Source: Lentisphaeria bacterium (GTDB taxonomy: Bacteria; Verrucomicrobiota; Lentisphaeria; Victivallales; UBA1829). From it: a stretch of DNA of 48,777 nt. The stretch covers positions 1-48,777 of the forward strand of contig JAGBXB010000137.1 of NCBI GenBank assembly GCA_017629515.1. The letters are read 5' to 3'. Shown piece by piece: positions 24,377 through 34,689 of this stretch; the stretch's first letter is position 1; every line of letters begins with the position of its first letter. The notes beneath the pieces are model-generated. The model ran no database searches. It saw nothing but the letters and a program-made list of their open reading frames with translations, and was not told the DNA's origin. The position numbers and the translations under genes are program-made.

Positions 24377-26329
24377 TCAGGAAAGATTTATACGGAGGAA
24401 ACTTCTTGGCTGCATTGTGCCGGTAATTTCCCTGAATCGGTATGGTTGCGGAAATGGTGTATAATTGGCAAGGACAAGACTTTTTGCTCCTGACGGATTT
24501 TTCCATACACAGTGCAATATCACCGGATAATCTTTTCTGCAAATTGTCTGCAGATCCTGTTTTCTTGTAAATACTCCTCTCACAAGAAATTCCACATCTG
24601 TTTTTTTACATTCAAGGACCCCGGGATCCTCCATTTGACCGGAATAAAGAATATCTTTGTTTTTATTATAAAATTCCGCACTTTTACAGATGAAATCACA
24701 AATATCTTTATATTTATTTTCTTTCAGGTGTTTCATCTGCACATTACAGACCATCATCTGCATCCCCCATATAATATTTCTGGCGATCTCTATAAAAAAT
24801 TGGCAGGGGTAAAGTTTGTTCCAATCCTCTTCCTCTTCTGCCGGGAACCTGTCTCCGGCAGGCCATAATTCGTCCCATGGCGGGATCCCGTCCGGCAGAG
24901 CATAACTGCCGTAAAAAACACTGTATGTATGATAGACGGCTGCAAAAACAGGTACGTATTCATGGGGATCTCCCATGTGTTCACCGCTTACTGCCGGCAG
25001 TACAAGCATGGAATCAAAAAGATCAAGATAATTTTCGGAACACTCTTCCGTGGATAATATAAGGAAAGGGTACTTTTTCCTGATCTTTTGGAGCATTTTC
25101 CTGTAACCGGTGATACTGTAAGTGCCGCCGCCGGGTATATGTTTATGGTTTTTACTGTAACAATTTGTCCCTGTGGAACAGCCGATCATATCCAGATAGA
25201 TCCCGCTGATTCCGGATTCTGCTGCTTTTTTTATCTGATCGAGGATCTTGTCGCGGAATACCGTGGAGGTGCCGCAAATACAGCCCAGCGGATGATTGTT
25301 GTAACGATTGAATATCTTGGAAAATTCTTTATTGCTGCGGGTTATTTCGATCTCATTTCTGCCGCCCCGGGCAGCATAGGAAGCCCCTTTCATATCCCAG
25401 CACCTTGCATTGAGATAAATTTGGGTATAAAGTGCTTTTTCTTTCAGCATCTTTACCGTATTTGTGAATTTTTCCACGCCTTCTCTTGGCGGCCAGAAGT
25501 CCGGGTTTTCTGTATCGTAAGCATTATGATGCCACCAATACCAGTGCAGACCAACGGGCAGATGCAGTTTTTCCATCATTTTTTCTGCCGGAGGGATCAC
25601 ATAATGGGTCGCCCCCCGGTTCCACAGCCACAAGGCAATATCTTTCAAAGGATCTTTCTTTTTACCGGAATGATTTTTCGCCCACTTCTGTTTCAATGCC
25701 CATTTTCTGTAAATACGGGTACTTTCAAACCAATCGCCTTCAAAGTTCCCCATTGAACAAAAATAGGGTTGAGTGTATTCTTTCTGATCCATCAAAGGCA
25801 GATAATGAATATGCACAAAATGGAGAAGATCCTCTTCAAAGTACCAGCGGTACTCTTTATTATGGAAAGAACGGTCTCTGCAATCAAAATAAAGGCTGTT
25901 TTTTCCGCATAACAAGGCTGTATAACGGAAAGATTGATACAGCCCGCAGCGTATATAGTTCTTTACATCCTTTTTTTCCGGCAATGCGGGAAGCCGGGTG
26001 AGACAGCCCATACTTTCCGGAGTAAGGAGAGCACCCTCTGCAAAGGAACGGATTTTTACAAAAGGAAACCGGATCTCTTCCACACAAAGTTTTTCCGGAT
26101 GGGGATTATGAAACGACAAACGTCCCTGCAAAAGACCATCCTTTTTCCTGAATTTTGTTTCGACAGTCAAGCCATCCTGATTTTTCCATATTCCGCCATT
26201 TTTTGTTTGTGTGAAAAAAGGCATGTCCGAATCAGAAATCGTGGCCACTTCACCCGTACTGCCTGTGATCCCGAGCTGCCAGGATATTTCGGCAGTTTTC
26301 AAAAGGACTTTTCTCTGTTCAAATTTCAT
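24377..26329 (-). CDS. DUF6259-like carbohydrate-active protein, cytoplasmic
   Basis: A 650-residue protein without a signal peptide. An N-terminal beta-sandwich-like region (about 1-220) is followed by a TIM-barrel-like region: LPVGLHWYWWHHNAYDTENP, LYTQIYLNARCWD, SGISGIYLDMIGCSTGTNC (a likely acidic active-site strand), FLILSTEECSEN and SGEHMGDPHEY. This order resembles DUF6259 proteins and, more distantly, GH101/GH36-type barrels. Activity is unknown. It is the last gene of locus A, 36 bases after the DUF5696-like gene, with a poor ribosome binding site, so it probably relies on upstream translation. No terminator is seen beyond it. Confidence 0.65.
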   Translation of the reverse strand: MKFEQRKVLLKTAEISWQLGITGSTGEVATISDSDMPFFTQTKNGGIWKNQDGLTVETKFRKKDGLLQGRLSFHNPHPEKLCVEEIRFPFVKIRSFAEGALLTPESMGCLTRLPALPEKKDVKNYIRCGLYQSFRYTALLCGKNSLYFDCRDRSFHNKEYRWYFEEDLLHFVHIHYLPLMDQKEYTQPYFCSMGNFEGDWFESTRIYRKWALKQKWAKNHSGKKKDPLKDIALWLWNRGATHYVIPPAEKMMEKLHLPVGLHWYWWHHNAYDTENPDFWPPREGVEKFTNTVKMLKEKALYTQIYLNARCWDMKGASYAARGGRNEIEITRSNKEFSKIFNRYNNHPLGCICGTSTVFRDKILDQIKKAAESGISGIYLDMIGCSTGTNCYSKNHKHIPGGGTYSITGYRKMLQKIRKKYPFLILSTEECSENYLDLFDSMLVLPAVSGEHMGDPHEYVPVFAAVYHTYSVFYGSYALPDGIPPWDELWPAGDRFPAEEEEDWNKLYPCQFFIEIARNIIWGMQMMVCNVQMKHLKENKYKDICDFICKSAEFYNKNKDILYSGQMEDPGVLECKKTDVEFLVRGVFTRKQDLQTICRKDYPVILHCVWKNPSGAKSLVLANYTPFPQPYRFREITGTMQPRSFLRINLS

Positions 26330-26365
26330 TTTTATTTTTCTGTCTTTTGGTTTGCCGCAAAATAT

Positions 26366-28231
26366 TTATTTACGCTGCAATTTATACTCTTTTGGTCCGA
26401 TCCCTTCCAGATCTTTTTCCCCCATATTTGCCGTAACGATACTGCCATCAGCAAATGTCGTAGATAAGAGACCGTTTCCATGATCCGTAAAGGAACACAT
26501 CTCCAATGGATGCAGATGACGCATAAGGCGGGATATTTTGAGAGAATCCTCACTGAAATTATCCGGAAGCAATCCGTAAAGTGCTGCATAGTTATAATAC
26601 TCTTTTCCATAATATCCGCTGATCCCCTGACCGGTAAAGTTATAGATACTGTCATGGTAAATCAACTGGAAAAAGGGAACCGGTCTGCTGTTCCAGATCT
26701 CCGGAGGTTTGATCGCCTGAAATGCTCCGATATCCACATAGGGGACGGCAAAATCCACAGGGGCTCCTTCCGTTGCTACTGCTCCGAAATGTTTTTTTGC
26801 CTCCCGGAATACCGCTATGCGCATGGCGGCATCCTCTCTTTGAGAATGGGGGTGAGCCTTATGAAAACAATCCAGACGGGGAAGACAGCCGAATACATCA
26901 ATATATATAGCTCCTCTTCCGGAAAGTTCTGCGATTTTTCCAAGATCTCTTTTTGCATACTCAAAAGCATTTTTTCTGCACATATACCAGGATCTGCCGC
27001 CCCGCCAGATCTGACCGCGCACTCTGCCACCGCATTCATCATGGACAAGTTTTTCCGGATCGAATTCCGGTGAATTGGCATATACATCATTATAATTGTC
27101 ATGCACAGAGCAAATATAATCTTTTGAAAGACTTTTTGCAAATTTTGCCGCATCCATAAATTCCTGATTGCTTCCCCGCAATGGATTTACCGGCAGTCTT
27201 GTGGGATACCCGCTGTCAAAGCCCATAAAGTTCCAGCCTGTATTCCATACACAGACTCTATCAAACCCTTTTTCTCTGGCACTTGTAAAAATTTCTTTTG
27301 CTGTCCAGTTGGCTACTTTTCCTTCACTTTCCGCCGCAGCTTTATCAAGAACATACAATCCATACTCTTTTTCCACTCCGCATGGAAGTGTATCTCCGTA
27401 ATAGACATTATGCTTCCATATTACACTTCCCGCCAAAGCTCCCACTTCCGGATCGGCACTTATTTTATCCTGTAACGATATGAACCGGTTCTCTTTTATC
27501 ACCTGTTTACGATACCATTTTGCAAGAGTATTGATACGATCTTCCGGAGGGAAAAACTGCATCAATACTTTTCTGGTATAATTGCTCCGGTCCTTCCGGA
27601 AATCCTGCCGGAAAAAACAACACCCTCTGGTATTGCGGTTATTGACGGAAAGAATCATGGTACGGTCATGCAGGGCATCTGTATATAATGCCATTCCCCC
27701 TTTATCTGTAAAGGATGCTGCAACAGCAAGAATGGGGTCAAGTTCATAATACCCCCAGTCTTCAGAGGGAAACGAAAATTCAGATCCGAAACAACCCCAG
27801 CAGCTTATAAATTTACTTTTTTCTCCTGTCTCCCATAACAACGCTTCATGGGGAAAGGATATATTGATGACCTCCTCATCCATTCCCTGTGGTGCTTCCG
27901 TAGTAAAAATGACCTGATCCTTTTCATCAGAAGACAAGGCAATACGCAAGACCAGGGAGAGGGGAGGGGGCGTTTCCGGGCGGCTGTAACTGTGTCCCGG
28001 AAAACGGGCAGGAAAAGATATTTCTGAAAATTGCAGAACAAGTTCATCATTTTCCCGGAATATCCTCTTCTTACTGTTCTGCATAAGCCGGGTGAAAACA
28101 TTTCTGCCGTAACCGAAGCGGATAAAATTTGTGGAAGAAAATGTTCCATAAGGGTTTTTGATTTCCAGCAGCGATCCATCCGCAGCCAAACGGACAAATG
28201 TACTGCCATTATCCAGAGTCAAACTGTTCAT
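26366..28231 (-). CDS. DUF5696/GH101-like glycosidase family protein, cytoplasmic
   Basis: A 621-residue protein without a signal peptide. The first 230 residues are a beta-sandwich of mutarotase type. A barrel-like domain follows, with GFDRVCVWNTGWNFMGFDSG, SVHDNYNDVYANSPEF, GRGAIYIDVFGCLPRLDCF and GAVATEGAPVDF. A metal- or sugar-binding 'HDNYND' loop and an Asp on the 'YIDVFG' strand resemble endo-alpha-N-acetylgalactosaminidase-like (GH101, DUF5696) proteins. The parallel YLDMIGCSTGTNC strand of the next gene suggests the two are distant relatives. It starts 11 bases after the DUF4838 lipoprotein gene, with AAAGGT 9 bases before the ATG. Substrate is unknown. Confidence 0.65.
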   Translation of the reverse strand: MNSLTLDNGSTFVRLAADGSLLEIKNPYGTFSSTNFIRFGYGRNVFTRLMQNSKKRIFRENDELVLQFSEISFPARFPGHSYSRPETPPPLSLVLRIALSSDEKDQVIFTTEAPQGMDEEVINISFPHEALLWETGEKSKFISCWGCFGSEFSFPSEDWGYYELDPILAVAASFTDKGGMALYTDALHDRTMILSVNNRNTRGCCFFRQDFRKDRSNYTRKVLMQFFPPEDRINTLAKWYRKQVIKENRFISLQDKISADPEVGALAGSVIWKHNVYYGDTLPCGVEKEYGLYVLDKAAAESEGKVANWTAKEIFTSAREKGFDRVCVWNTGWNFMGFDSGYPTRLPVNPLRGSNQEFMDAAKFAKSLSKDYICSVHDNYNDVYANSPEFDPEKLVHDECGGRVRGQIWRGGRSWYMCRKNAFEYAKRDLGKIAELSGRGAIYIDVFGCLPRLDCFHKAHPHSQREDAAMRIAVFREAKKHFGAVATEGAPVDFAVPYVDIGAFQAIKPPEIWNSRPVPFFQLIYHDSIYNFTGQGISGYYGKEYYNYAALYGLLPDNFSEDSLKISRLMRHLHPLEMCSFTDHGNGLLSTTFADGSIVTANMGEKDLEGIGPKEYKLQRK

Positions 28232-28242
28232 AGAAAATACCT

Positions 28243-30762
28243 TTATTTTACAACAAAATCAAGATAGGACAAGTGGAAATCCGTACCGAGACAAAGAGCT
28301 TTTCTTTCCGGATCCCTGTCCCTGTTCATGTCTCCAGTAAGTTTGGGTGCCCAGCCGATATTGATTTTCCATTTGTTTCCGGAAAGGTTTTTGCCATTGA
28401 GTTTGCTCACCGGGATCGCTATTTCAAAGATCACCCGGTCATCAAGAACTTTTGTTTTTACAAGAGTTCCGGCAGATATTTGTTTGCCGACCGTTCCGCT
28501 GTTTCTTGTATATTCCAGACAGACACCGGCAGGATTGATGGTGAACTGATAATAGAAATCTCTTCCGTTGGGTTCTTTGATGAAAAGATCCAGATACGCA
28601 TCCTGATAGATCTTCATGGAAGGGGTTTTTGTGTACGCAGAAAGTTGTTTGCTTTCCGGATCTTTTGCTTCCACTCCGAAATAGAGATATTTTTCATTGC
28701 AGAGATATTTTGCTTTTACCTGAAAGGCTGCTTTCTGTTTTTTGCCTGTATCACGTATAAGGAATCCGGTGAGCATCGGAGCATTTTTCCAGGTACTTTC
28801 CGTAAGTGCTCCATCAATTTTCAAAGAAGAGGATATTTTGGGAAGAGTAAGGGCAGGTTTGGCATTTTTCTTATGCCACTTATACATCTTGAGAAGACTT
28901 TCATTGTAATAGTCTCTTTCCTGTTCAGTCCTGCGCAAGTGCAACGGAGAATCCTTTACCGCTTTTTCCGCTTCATCGAAAAGTTTTTCTATTTTCTCAA
29001 CAGCACCGGGGCGGCTCATCATTTCCCCCAGTGCCTGGGGAGGTACTCCGGAAAACATGTGAGGACCTTTTTCAAAGAGATCAAAAAGAATCAGACGGAT
29101 CTCTTTGAGTTGTTTCCATGCCCTGCCGTAATATTTGCTTCCCATATCTTCAAAGAAGGTATCAAAATCGGTTTCGGGGGACCATAAATATTGTGCCAGT
29201 ACATAGTTCTGCTGCCACATGGAGAGTGCCATATCCGTATTTCTGCGGTTTTTGGTAAACAGTTTGCCCGGATACCTGATCTCATAAGGAGCCATAAACT
29301 GGCTGACTCCTTTTACTTTCAATTCGTGATATTTACGCAAGGTCCTTGCTGTCATCCTTTCCATAGGCATATAAACTACCGCCCGGCAGTCGGGGATCCT
29401 GCATGTATCTCCTCCGGAGCAGCTCTGGGGCAGGCAGGAAGTTACTTCGTTGAACAGCATACTGATCCCCTTTTTCTGCCACGCTTTGATGATCCGCAGA
29501 AAATCAACGTTCAAGGCACAGGAAGGGTCATCCAGGGCATGGGCGTGACAATGGCTGAACGCATGATAGTAGATACGGATATCTTTGGATATTTGCAAAT
29601 CGCCTTTGGGGGGCTGTACATAATTATGATATCCCCAGGCATAAAGTTCACCGGGTACCCGTTCCTTTTTCAAACGATCTCTGACTTTTTGCACAAACCG
29701 GAAAAATTGTGTGCTTGTAAGATTCTCTTTTTTCTCCTCTTCCGGGATCCCTTTCATACAGTCGTTACATTCACAGAACTGGGGGGTATCATCTGAACCG
29801 ATGGTATGGACACCTCCCCGGGGCGTCGTCATAAGAATTTGCTTGATGCCCTGATAGATCCTTTCAAATACTGCCGGATTGGAAAGACAGGGCTGCACCC
29901 CCCAGTATTTCAGAATTCTTTTGCCCTGTACCATGCCGAAATATTCCGGATGCTTTTTAAATAATTCTGCACGTTCTACCCGTTTGCACATACGATCGGA
30001 TAATTCATGTCCTCCGTAAGCATTCAGAAGATGGGGGCGGCGCATCGTTTCTTTATTGATGAATTTATTGCTTGTAAAGTATATCCATTTGGGACAGGCA
30101 AGCTGTAAGCCGTTGCGGACATGCCATTTTGCCTGATTGTTCGTATAGGAACGGTTCAGATCGCCGCCGGGCCAGCGTGTGGCAAAACCAGGGCTGCTGT
30201 ATTCTTCTGTAAAGGGAAGGGTCAAATCTGTATAGGAGGGGGTATGTTCTCCATCCGGTCCCGGGTGGAACCATCTGTAACCGATATGTTTACGCAACAA
30301 GCCATAAACTCCGTACAACACCCCGGATGGATCTTTTCCCAGTATATAGATCCCATCCGGAGCAATTTTCAAAGCATACCCTTCTCTCTTGAGTCTTTTC
30401 AATTTTTCCGCGGAAAACTTTGCCGCAAGTTTTTTATTGTCTATGGTATCCAAATAGATATTGCATTTGCCTTTCATCGGGGAAAAGGCGCACAATGCCG
30501 TACTGCCGGGGACTGCTTTTGCAAGAAAATGACTTAATTCTTCCAGTGCTTCGGATTCAATAAGTTCCATTCTTTCCGGAATGACTATATTGCACAACAG
30601 CGTGCCTTTAGCTGCCAGAAGCAATCCTTCCTGTTTTGTTTTACTTTCGCAATTTTTCTCTTTTGAAAGGGTTTCCGGGGAAGAGGTACAGGAAACAAGC
30701 AGAAATGAGGAAAGAAAAAGTAATAAAAAGATAAAAATGTTTTTGGGGAAACTGTTTTTCAT
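28243..30762 (-). CDS. DUF4838-family lipoprotein with C-terminal CBM9-like domain
   Basis: An 839-residue predicted lipoprotein (lipobox LLVSC after a hydrophobic segment), so anchored in the envelope. An alpha-glucuronidase/GH20-like N-terminal domain ends in GVLYGVYGLLRKHIGYRWFHP. The DUF4838 domain then shows HPEYFGMVQGKR, QPCLSNPAV and the cysteine motif FCECNDC. The last 200 residues, from about KISSSLKIDGALTESTW, have the CBM9-like sandwich seen in many GH and xylanase modules. I chose the ATG at 30762, which follows AGAGGTGATT. The longer frame from 30789 overlaps the previous stop. It is a tandem paralogue of the gene upstream, 26 bases away, and shares its Cys-rich SGGDTCRIPDC insertion. 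Confidence 0.82.
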   Translation of the reverse strand: MKNSFPKNIFIFLLLFLSSFLLVSCTSSPETLSKEKNCESKTKQEGLLLAAKGTLLCNIVIPERMELIESEALEELSHFLAKAVPGSTALCAFSPMKGKCNIYLDTIDNKKLAAKFSAEKLKRLKREGYALKIAPDGIYILGKDPSGVLYGVYGLLRKHIGYRWFHPGPDGEHTPSYTDLTLPFTEEYSSPGFATRWPGGDLNRSYTNNQAKWHVRNGLQLACPKWIYFTSNKFINKETMRRPHLLNAYGGHELSDRMCKRVERAELFKKHPEYFGMVQGKRILKYWGVQPCLSNPAVFERIYQGIKQILMTTPRGGVHTIGSDDTPQFCECNDCMKGIPEEEKKENLTSTQFFRFVQKVRDRLKKERVPGELYAWGYHNYVQPPKGDLQISKDIRIYYHAFSHCHAHALDDPSCALNVDFLRIIKAWQKKGISMLFNEVTSCLPQSCSGGDTCRIPDCRAVVYMPMERMTARTLRKYHELKVKGVSQFMAPYEIRYPGKLFTKNRRNTDMALSMWQQNYVLAQYLWSPETDFDTFFEDMGSKYYGRAWKQLKEIRLILFDLFEKGPHMFSGVPPQALGEMMSRPGAVEKIEKLFDEAEKAVKDSPLHLRRTEQERDYYNESLLKMYKWHKKNAKPALTLPKISSSLKIDGALTESTWKNAPMLTGFLIRDTGKKQKAAFQVKAKYLCNEKYLYFGVEAKDPESKQLSAYTKTPSMKIYQDAYLDLFIKEPNGRDFYYQFTINPAGVCLEYTRNSGTVGKQISAGTLVKTKVLDDRVIFEIAIPVSKLNGKNLSGNKWKINIGWAPKLTGDMNRDRDPERKALCLGTDFHLSYLDFVVK

Positions 30763-30788
30763 AGGGAAATCACCTCTTATTAAAATCA

Positions 30789-33671
30789 TTATTTTTTAAG
30801 TTGTCCGGAATTTTCACCAATATATTCAACTTTTACATCATCTAGAAAACACTCTCCGCCAAACATATCAATACGCAAGGTGGGATTTTTTTCGGGGAAT
30901 GTATGACTATATACGGCTTCGATTTTCTGCCATTCCGGGGTATCAAATTCTTTTTCCAGAAAGTTCCGGGTGTGTCCGGCAAATCTTTTTTTGCCATCGA
31001 TGTTTTTGTATCTGTTCATGGTAAAGGAAATCTTACCTTTCCCTTTTACATAGCAGGAGATCTTCATCTTATAGTTGCGTGCTGTTTCCGGAGGATTCGT
31101 TCCAAAGAAAATTGTCCCGTGCCCCTGGATCTTCAACGCATTATAGCCATGGGCGGCATCTTTATTCACAAGAGATATTTTATTGCCCTTCTGAATATTG
31201 AAAGTGAGCCATTGAGGGACATATTCCTTCTGCTTTCCGATACCTTCCAGATTGGGGATCTTTTTTTTGATCAGCACTTCAAAACTGCCGTTTTTCAGAA
31301 CCGGTTCCTCCCCGATAAGGATATTTACTTTTTCTGAACCGTTGATTCCTGATAACCTGCTTACTTTGTTGCTATGTCTTCCCCCGGAAAGAGCTGCGCT
31401 TATGGTGAGCAGATTACCGTTGGACAAAGATAAGTTGAATTGTGACGCATCCACCATGATTTCGGCAGTTCTCATATCTCCTGCATCTCTCATTACCCCT
31501 TTTGCCGTGCTTCCGCCTGCATCAAATGTGCCATCGGAGAGAAAACGCAAGGTGAGTGGTGTGCTTCCATGAATGGTAAGAGTGAGCGTTTCTCCTCCGG
31601 GTGCTTTCCGGATCTTTCCTGTTGCAGCATCAAAAGAGCCGGGGAGTTCAAAGCCGAAAAGGAGGGTGGTATCATTATAAAGGACTCTCAAGGTCGTCGC
31701 AGGATCGGAAATGCTGCCGTTCGTACGGAAATGAGTGATGTATTCGGCTCTTTTCCACTCTTTTTCTTTCAGGAAACCATCTGCGGTTAACTTTGCACTC
31801 TTCATGGCAAGAGGGGTTTCCGGACGGTTTGTGCGTCTCATTTCCGGAAGATCCGCCTGCAGACGATCCTGTATCCTGACAAAACTCTGCATGAAAAAGT
31901 TCTTTTCATCCGTTATGCGTTTGGTAAGAAGCGGATCATCCTCACAGACCTTTTCCGCCTGGCAAAGCAGATATAAAAGTCTCTCCCTTGCATAAAGAGG
32001 ATTCAGGCACTCACCCAGCCGTTCATTGGGAGTACCGTAGCGCATATGAGGACCGTTTTCAAACAGTTCCATGAGCAGAAGCCTGTATGGACGCATATAT
32101 TTCCATGCTTTTCCATAATATTTTGTTCCGTAATCTTCAAAGAGAGTATTGAAATCCTGATTTACATCCCAGAGCATCGCTGCGGATATGTAATAATAAT
32201 GCCATTGGGAAAGATTCATATTTTCTGTATAAGCATTTCTTTTCAGTAAACCGCCGAATCTTGTACCGTAGGCTGTGATGAAACTGCTTACTCCCCGTAT
32301 TCCCAGTGAGTGATATTTTTTTATGGTATCCGCCATCTGCCTGTCCAGAGGCAGATAAATCACTCCCGGACAATCATTTGTGCAAAGTTCTCCCCCGTCG
32401 CATCCGGAAGGCAGGTTGCCGGGATATTCCAGAGTCGTTTTGAGATTTTTTCTTTTCTGCCATTTTTTGAATATATCGTAGAATTTTGCATTGTCTTTGC
32501 ACTCCGGATCGTCCAGGGTATGAACGTAACATCTTCCGTGAGGGCACATTATGATATGAACCTCTTCCGGAAGGTCAAAATCATCTCCGGGGGGATGCTG
32601 ATAATTCTGATATGCCCACGCCTGTAACTGACCTTTCGCATTGTTCTTTTTCAATACATTATATACATCCCGGATCATTGTAAAATATCTGGTGCTTACA
32701 TAATTCATCTTTTTATCAAATTCTGAATCTATTACGGAACAGTTTCCGCATTGACACCAGCGTGAGTGATCGTCATTCCCCAGCAGATACGCATTGCCGG
32801 CAGGAGGTTTGTTGAAGTATTCCATGATACCCTTTGCCATGCGCCGGATGACCTCCGGATTGCTGGTACAGGGCTGACAATACCATTTACGCAGATTGCG
32901 TTTCCCGTTCCAGATCCCGTAATATTCCGGGTGCTGCTTGAATAATTCCCCCTTTTTTGTTCCCGCTTCCAGAAGGGAACTCATTGCATGTCCTCCGCTT
33001 CCCATCCGGTAAGGTCTGCGGGAAGTCTCCAATTGCCAGTCTTTCCTCCACATTCCGTATTTATGCAGGGATATGGGCATTTTATTGCGGGTCATCCAGA
33101 GGTAGAACGGTTTTTCTTCATAGGGAAAATTTGCTCCGGCAGAAAGGCGTCTGTCCACAAAAGAAGGATTGTGATTTTCTTCCCATTTGCCGACTTTCAA
33201 TACTTTGAGATCAGGGCAGTACTCTCCGTGGGGTGCCGGGTGGAACCATCTCATCCCCAGTTTCTGCAAAAAGGCATATACTCCATAGATCACACCTTCC
33301 TTATTACCGCCTGCCAGATAGACCGCTCCGGGAACACATTTCAAAGCGTACCCTTCATTTGTAAGATTTTTCAAAATCCTGCCGGAAAAGACTTTCCGGG
33401 CAACTTCGGAAGTTTTTGTGCAGAGGAAAATATTGTTTTTTCCGTCTGCGGTTTTGCTTGAAATGGATGGTTTTTCTCCGGTTTTTGCCATTTTCTGTAT
33501 AAAATGAGCCAGTTCATCGGCTGCATACTTTTCCATCATGGAGGCATCCGCAGGCAAAACGATGTGGCATAAGAGCTTTCCGTTTGAAGCAAGAGTATAG
33601 TCATTTCCGTAAAAAACCGCAGGCAGCAGTAAAACTGTCACCAATAAAAAAATAAGTGTTTTTTTCATCAT
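30789..33671 (-). CDS. DUF4838-family exported protein with carbohydrate-binding-like C-terminal domain
   Basis: A 960-residue protein with a clear signal peptide (KKTLIFLLVTVLLLPAVFYG). The N-terminal alpha/beta domain ends in GVIYGVYAFLQKLGMRWFHP. The DUF4838 core includes HPEYYGIWNGKR, QPCTSNPEV and WCQCGNC, and a second cysteine cluster CDGGELCTNDC. After a helical region, the last 150 residues (LKNGSFEVLI to the end) look like a CBM4/9-type galactose-binding sandwich, different from the CBM9-like module of its downstream paralogue. Probably a periplasmic or surface glycan hydrolase; catalytic residues cannot be named. It lies 26 bases after the pseudopilin gene. Confidence 0.82.
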   Translation of the reverse strand: MMKKTLIFLLVTVLLLPAVFYGNDYTLASNGKLLCHIVLPADASMMEKYAADELAHFIQKMAKTGEKPSISSKTADGKNNIFLCTKTSEVARKVFSGRILKNLTNEGYALKCVPGAVYLAGGNKEGVIYGVYAFLQKLGMRWFHPAPHGEYCPDLKVLKVGKWEENHNPSFVDRRLSAGANFPYEEKPFYLWMTRNKMPISLHKYGMWRKDWQLETSRRPYRMGSGGHAMSSLLEAGTKKGELFKQHPEYYGIWNGKRNLRKWYCQPCTSNPEVIRRMAKGIMEYFNKPPAGNAYLLGNDDHSRWCQCGNCSVIDSEFDKKMNYVSTRYFTMIRDVYNVLKKNNAKGQLQAWAYQNYQHPPGDDFDLPEEVHIIMCPHGRCYVHTLDDPECKDNAKFYDIFKKWQKRKNLKTTLEYPGNLPSGCDGGELCTNDCPGVIYLPLDRQMADTIKKYHSLGIRGVSSFITAYGTRFGGLLKRNAYTENMNLSQWHYYYISAAMLWDVNQDFNTLFEDYGTKYYGKAWKYMRPYRLLLMELFENGPHMRYGTPNERLGECLNPLYARERLLYLLCQAEKVCEDDPLLTKRITDEKNFFMQSFVRIQDRLQADLPEMRRTNRPETPLAMKSAKLTADGFLKEKEWKRAEYITHFRTNGSISDPATTLRVLYNDTTLLFGFELPGSFDAATGKIRKAPGGETLTLTIHGSTPLTLRFLSDGTFDAGGSTAKGVMRDAGDMRTAEIMVDASQFNLSLSNGNLLTISAALSGGRHSNKVSRLSGINGSEKVNILIGEEPVLKNGSFEVLIKKKIPNLEGIGKQKEYVPQWLTFNIQKGNKISLVNKDAAHGYNALKIQGHGTIFFGTNPPETARNYKMKISCYVKGKGKISFTMNRYKNIDGKKRFAGHTRNFLEKEFDTPEWQKIEAVYSHTFPEKNPTLRIDMFGGECFLDDVKVEYIGENSGQLKK

Positions 33672-33697
33672 ACGTTCCTTTTCGATGAAAACTGCCG

Positions 33698-34642
33698 TTA
33701 CTGTTTCTTATTAAACTTTGTAAATTTCCACCAGCCGCTGTTGGAAACATTGGCAACTCCATTGGCACTGGCACTCCATTGCCCCAGTGATCCTTGCGTG
33801 GGGAATTTATCAGTGGTTTCGCACCAGACCGAACCCCAGGGATTGAGAATGTTGTTGCACCGGAATGCTTCCACCCGGGAATCCGCATAGGCTATCGTAA
33901 CAGTTTTACCGCGGTGTTTTACCGGAATAATATAGGTAGTGCTTTTGGAAGAGGCGATCAATTTCGGTTTTGTTGCAAGAGTCGTCTGACTGTCTGCAAA
34001 AACAATTTGACTGGATGGGGCGGTACAATGATCTATTCTTACCATATACAAATTGCCCAATGCTGTATAGTTGTACCCCAGGAATGCCTGTTCATCCGGT
34101 TGACCGGGATTTGCTACCGGACATTCCAGGACTTTTTTGGTGGCGTATTTCAGAGAGGCTGAATCGTCATCAAGCAAAAGAGAATCCCATGACAGAGAAC
34201 CGCCGTTGAATTGCTTGGAAGTGTGGGCTGTAAAATATCCTTTGTAATCCAATGTATAATACTGCATTGCCAGAGCAAGCTGTCTGGCATTTCCCCTGCA
34301 TTTGATGGAAAGTGCTGTTGCCCTGGCATTGTTCAATGCGGGAAGAAGTATTCCTGCAAGGATGGCGATTATCGCAATAACGACCAGGAGTTCAATCAGC
34401 GTAAATGCTGAATGAGTGAAGCTGTAAAGGTGTGGAGCGTGCCCGGACGGGCGTAAGGATGTGTAGTTTTTATAAATTTTTTTGAGGCTGTATAACGGAA
34501 GAATTCTTGTTTGACAAATTTTCTCGGCAAGCGGTTCAAGCAATGTAAAATATCTTTTTGCGGCAAGGAATGCTGGACGGGAAATGTAATCCTGCTGCCC
34601 TTTTTGCAGGGATCTGTGCAACGATTGGCGGTTTATTTTCAT
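33698..34642 (-). CDS. pseudopilin-like prepilin-type protein with long N-terminal leader
   Basis: A 314-residue protein with the class III prepilin motif [18 protein letters not shown] starting at Phe80 and Glu5 present (E84). The leader is about 79 residues, far longer than the usual 6-25, and the residue before the cleavage site is Ala rather than Gly. No start codon exists nearer the motif, and the ATG at 34642 has a perfect AAGGAGAT site, so the long leader looks genuine. It also holds a second FTLLE at residues 32-36. The C-terminal part has the DUF1559-like pattern ([20 protein letters not shown]). Likely an inner-membrane pseudopilus subunit; it precedes two DUF4838 genes. Confidence 0.82.
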   Translation of the reverse strand: MKINRQSLHRSLQKGQQDYISRPAFLAAKRYFTLLEPLAEKICQTRILPLYSLKKIYKNYTSLRPSGHAPHLYSFTHSAFTLIELLVVIAIIAILAGILLPALNNARATALSIKCRGNARQLALAMQYYTLDYKGYFTAHTSKQFNGGSLSWDSLLLDDDSASLKYATKKVLECPVANPGQPDEQAFLGYNYTALGNLYMVRIDHCTAPSSQIVFADSQTTLATKPKLIASSKSTTYIIPVKHRGKTVTIAYADSRVEAFRCNNILNPWGSVWCETTDKFPTQGSLGQWSASANGVANVSNSGWWKFTKFNKKQ

Positions 34643-34689
34643 TATGCAATCTCCTTATTTGTTTTTGATGATATATTTTTATATTTTGT

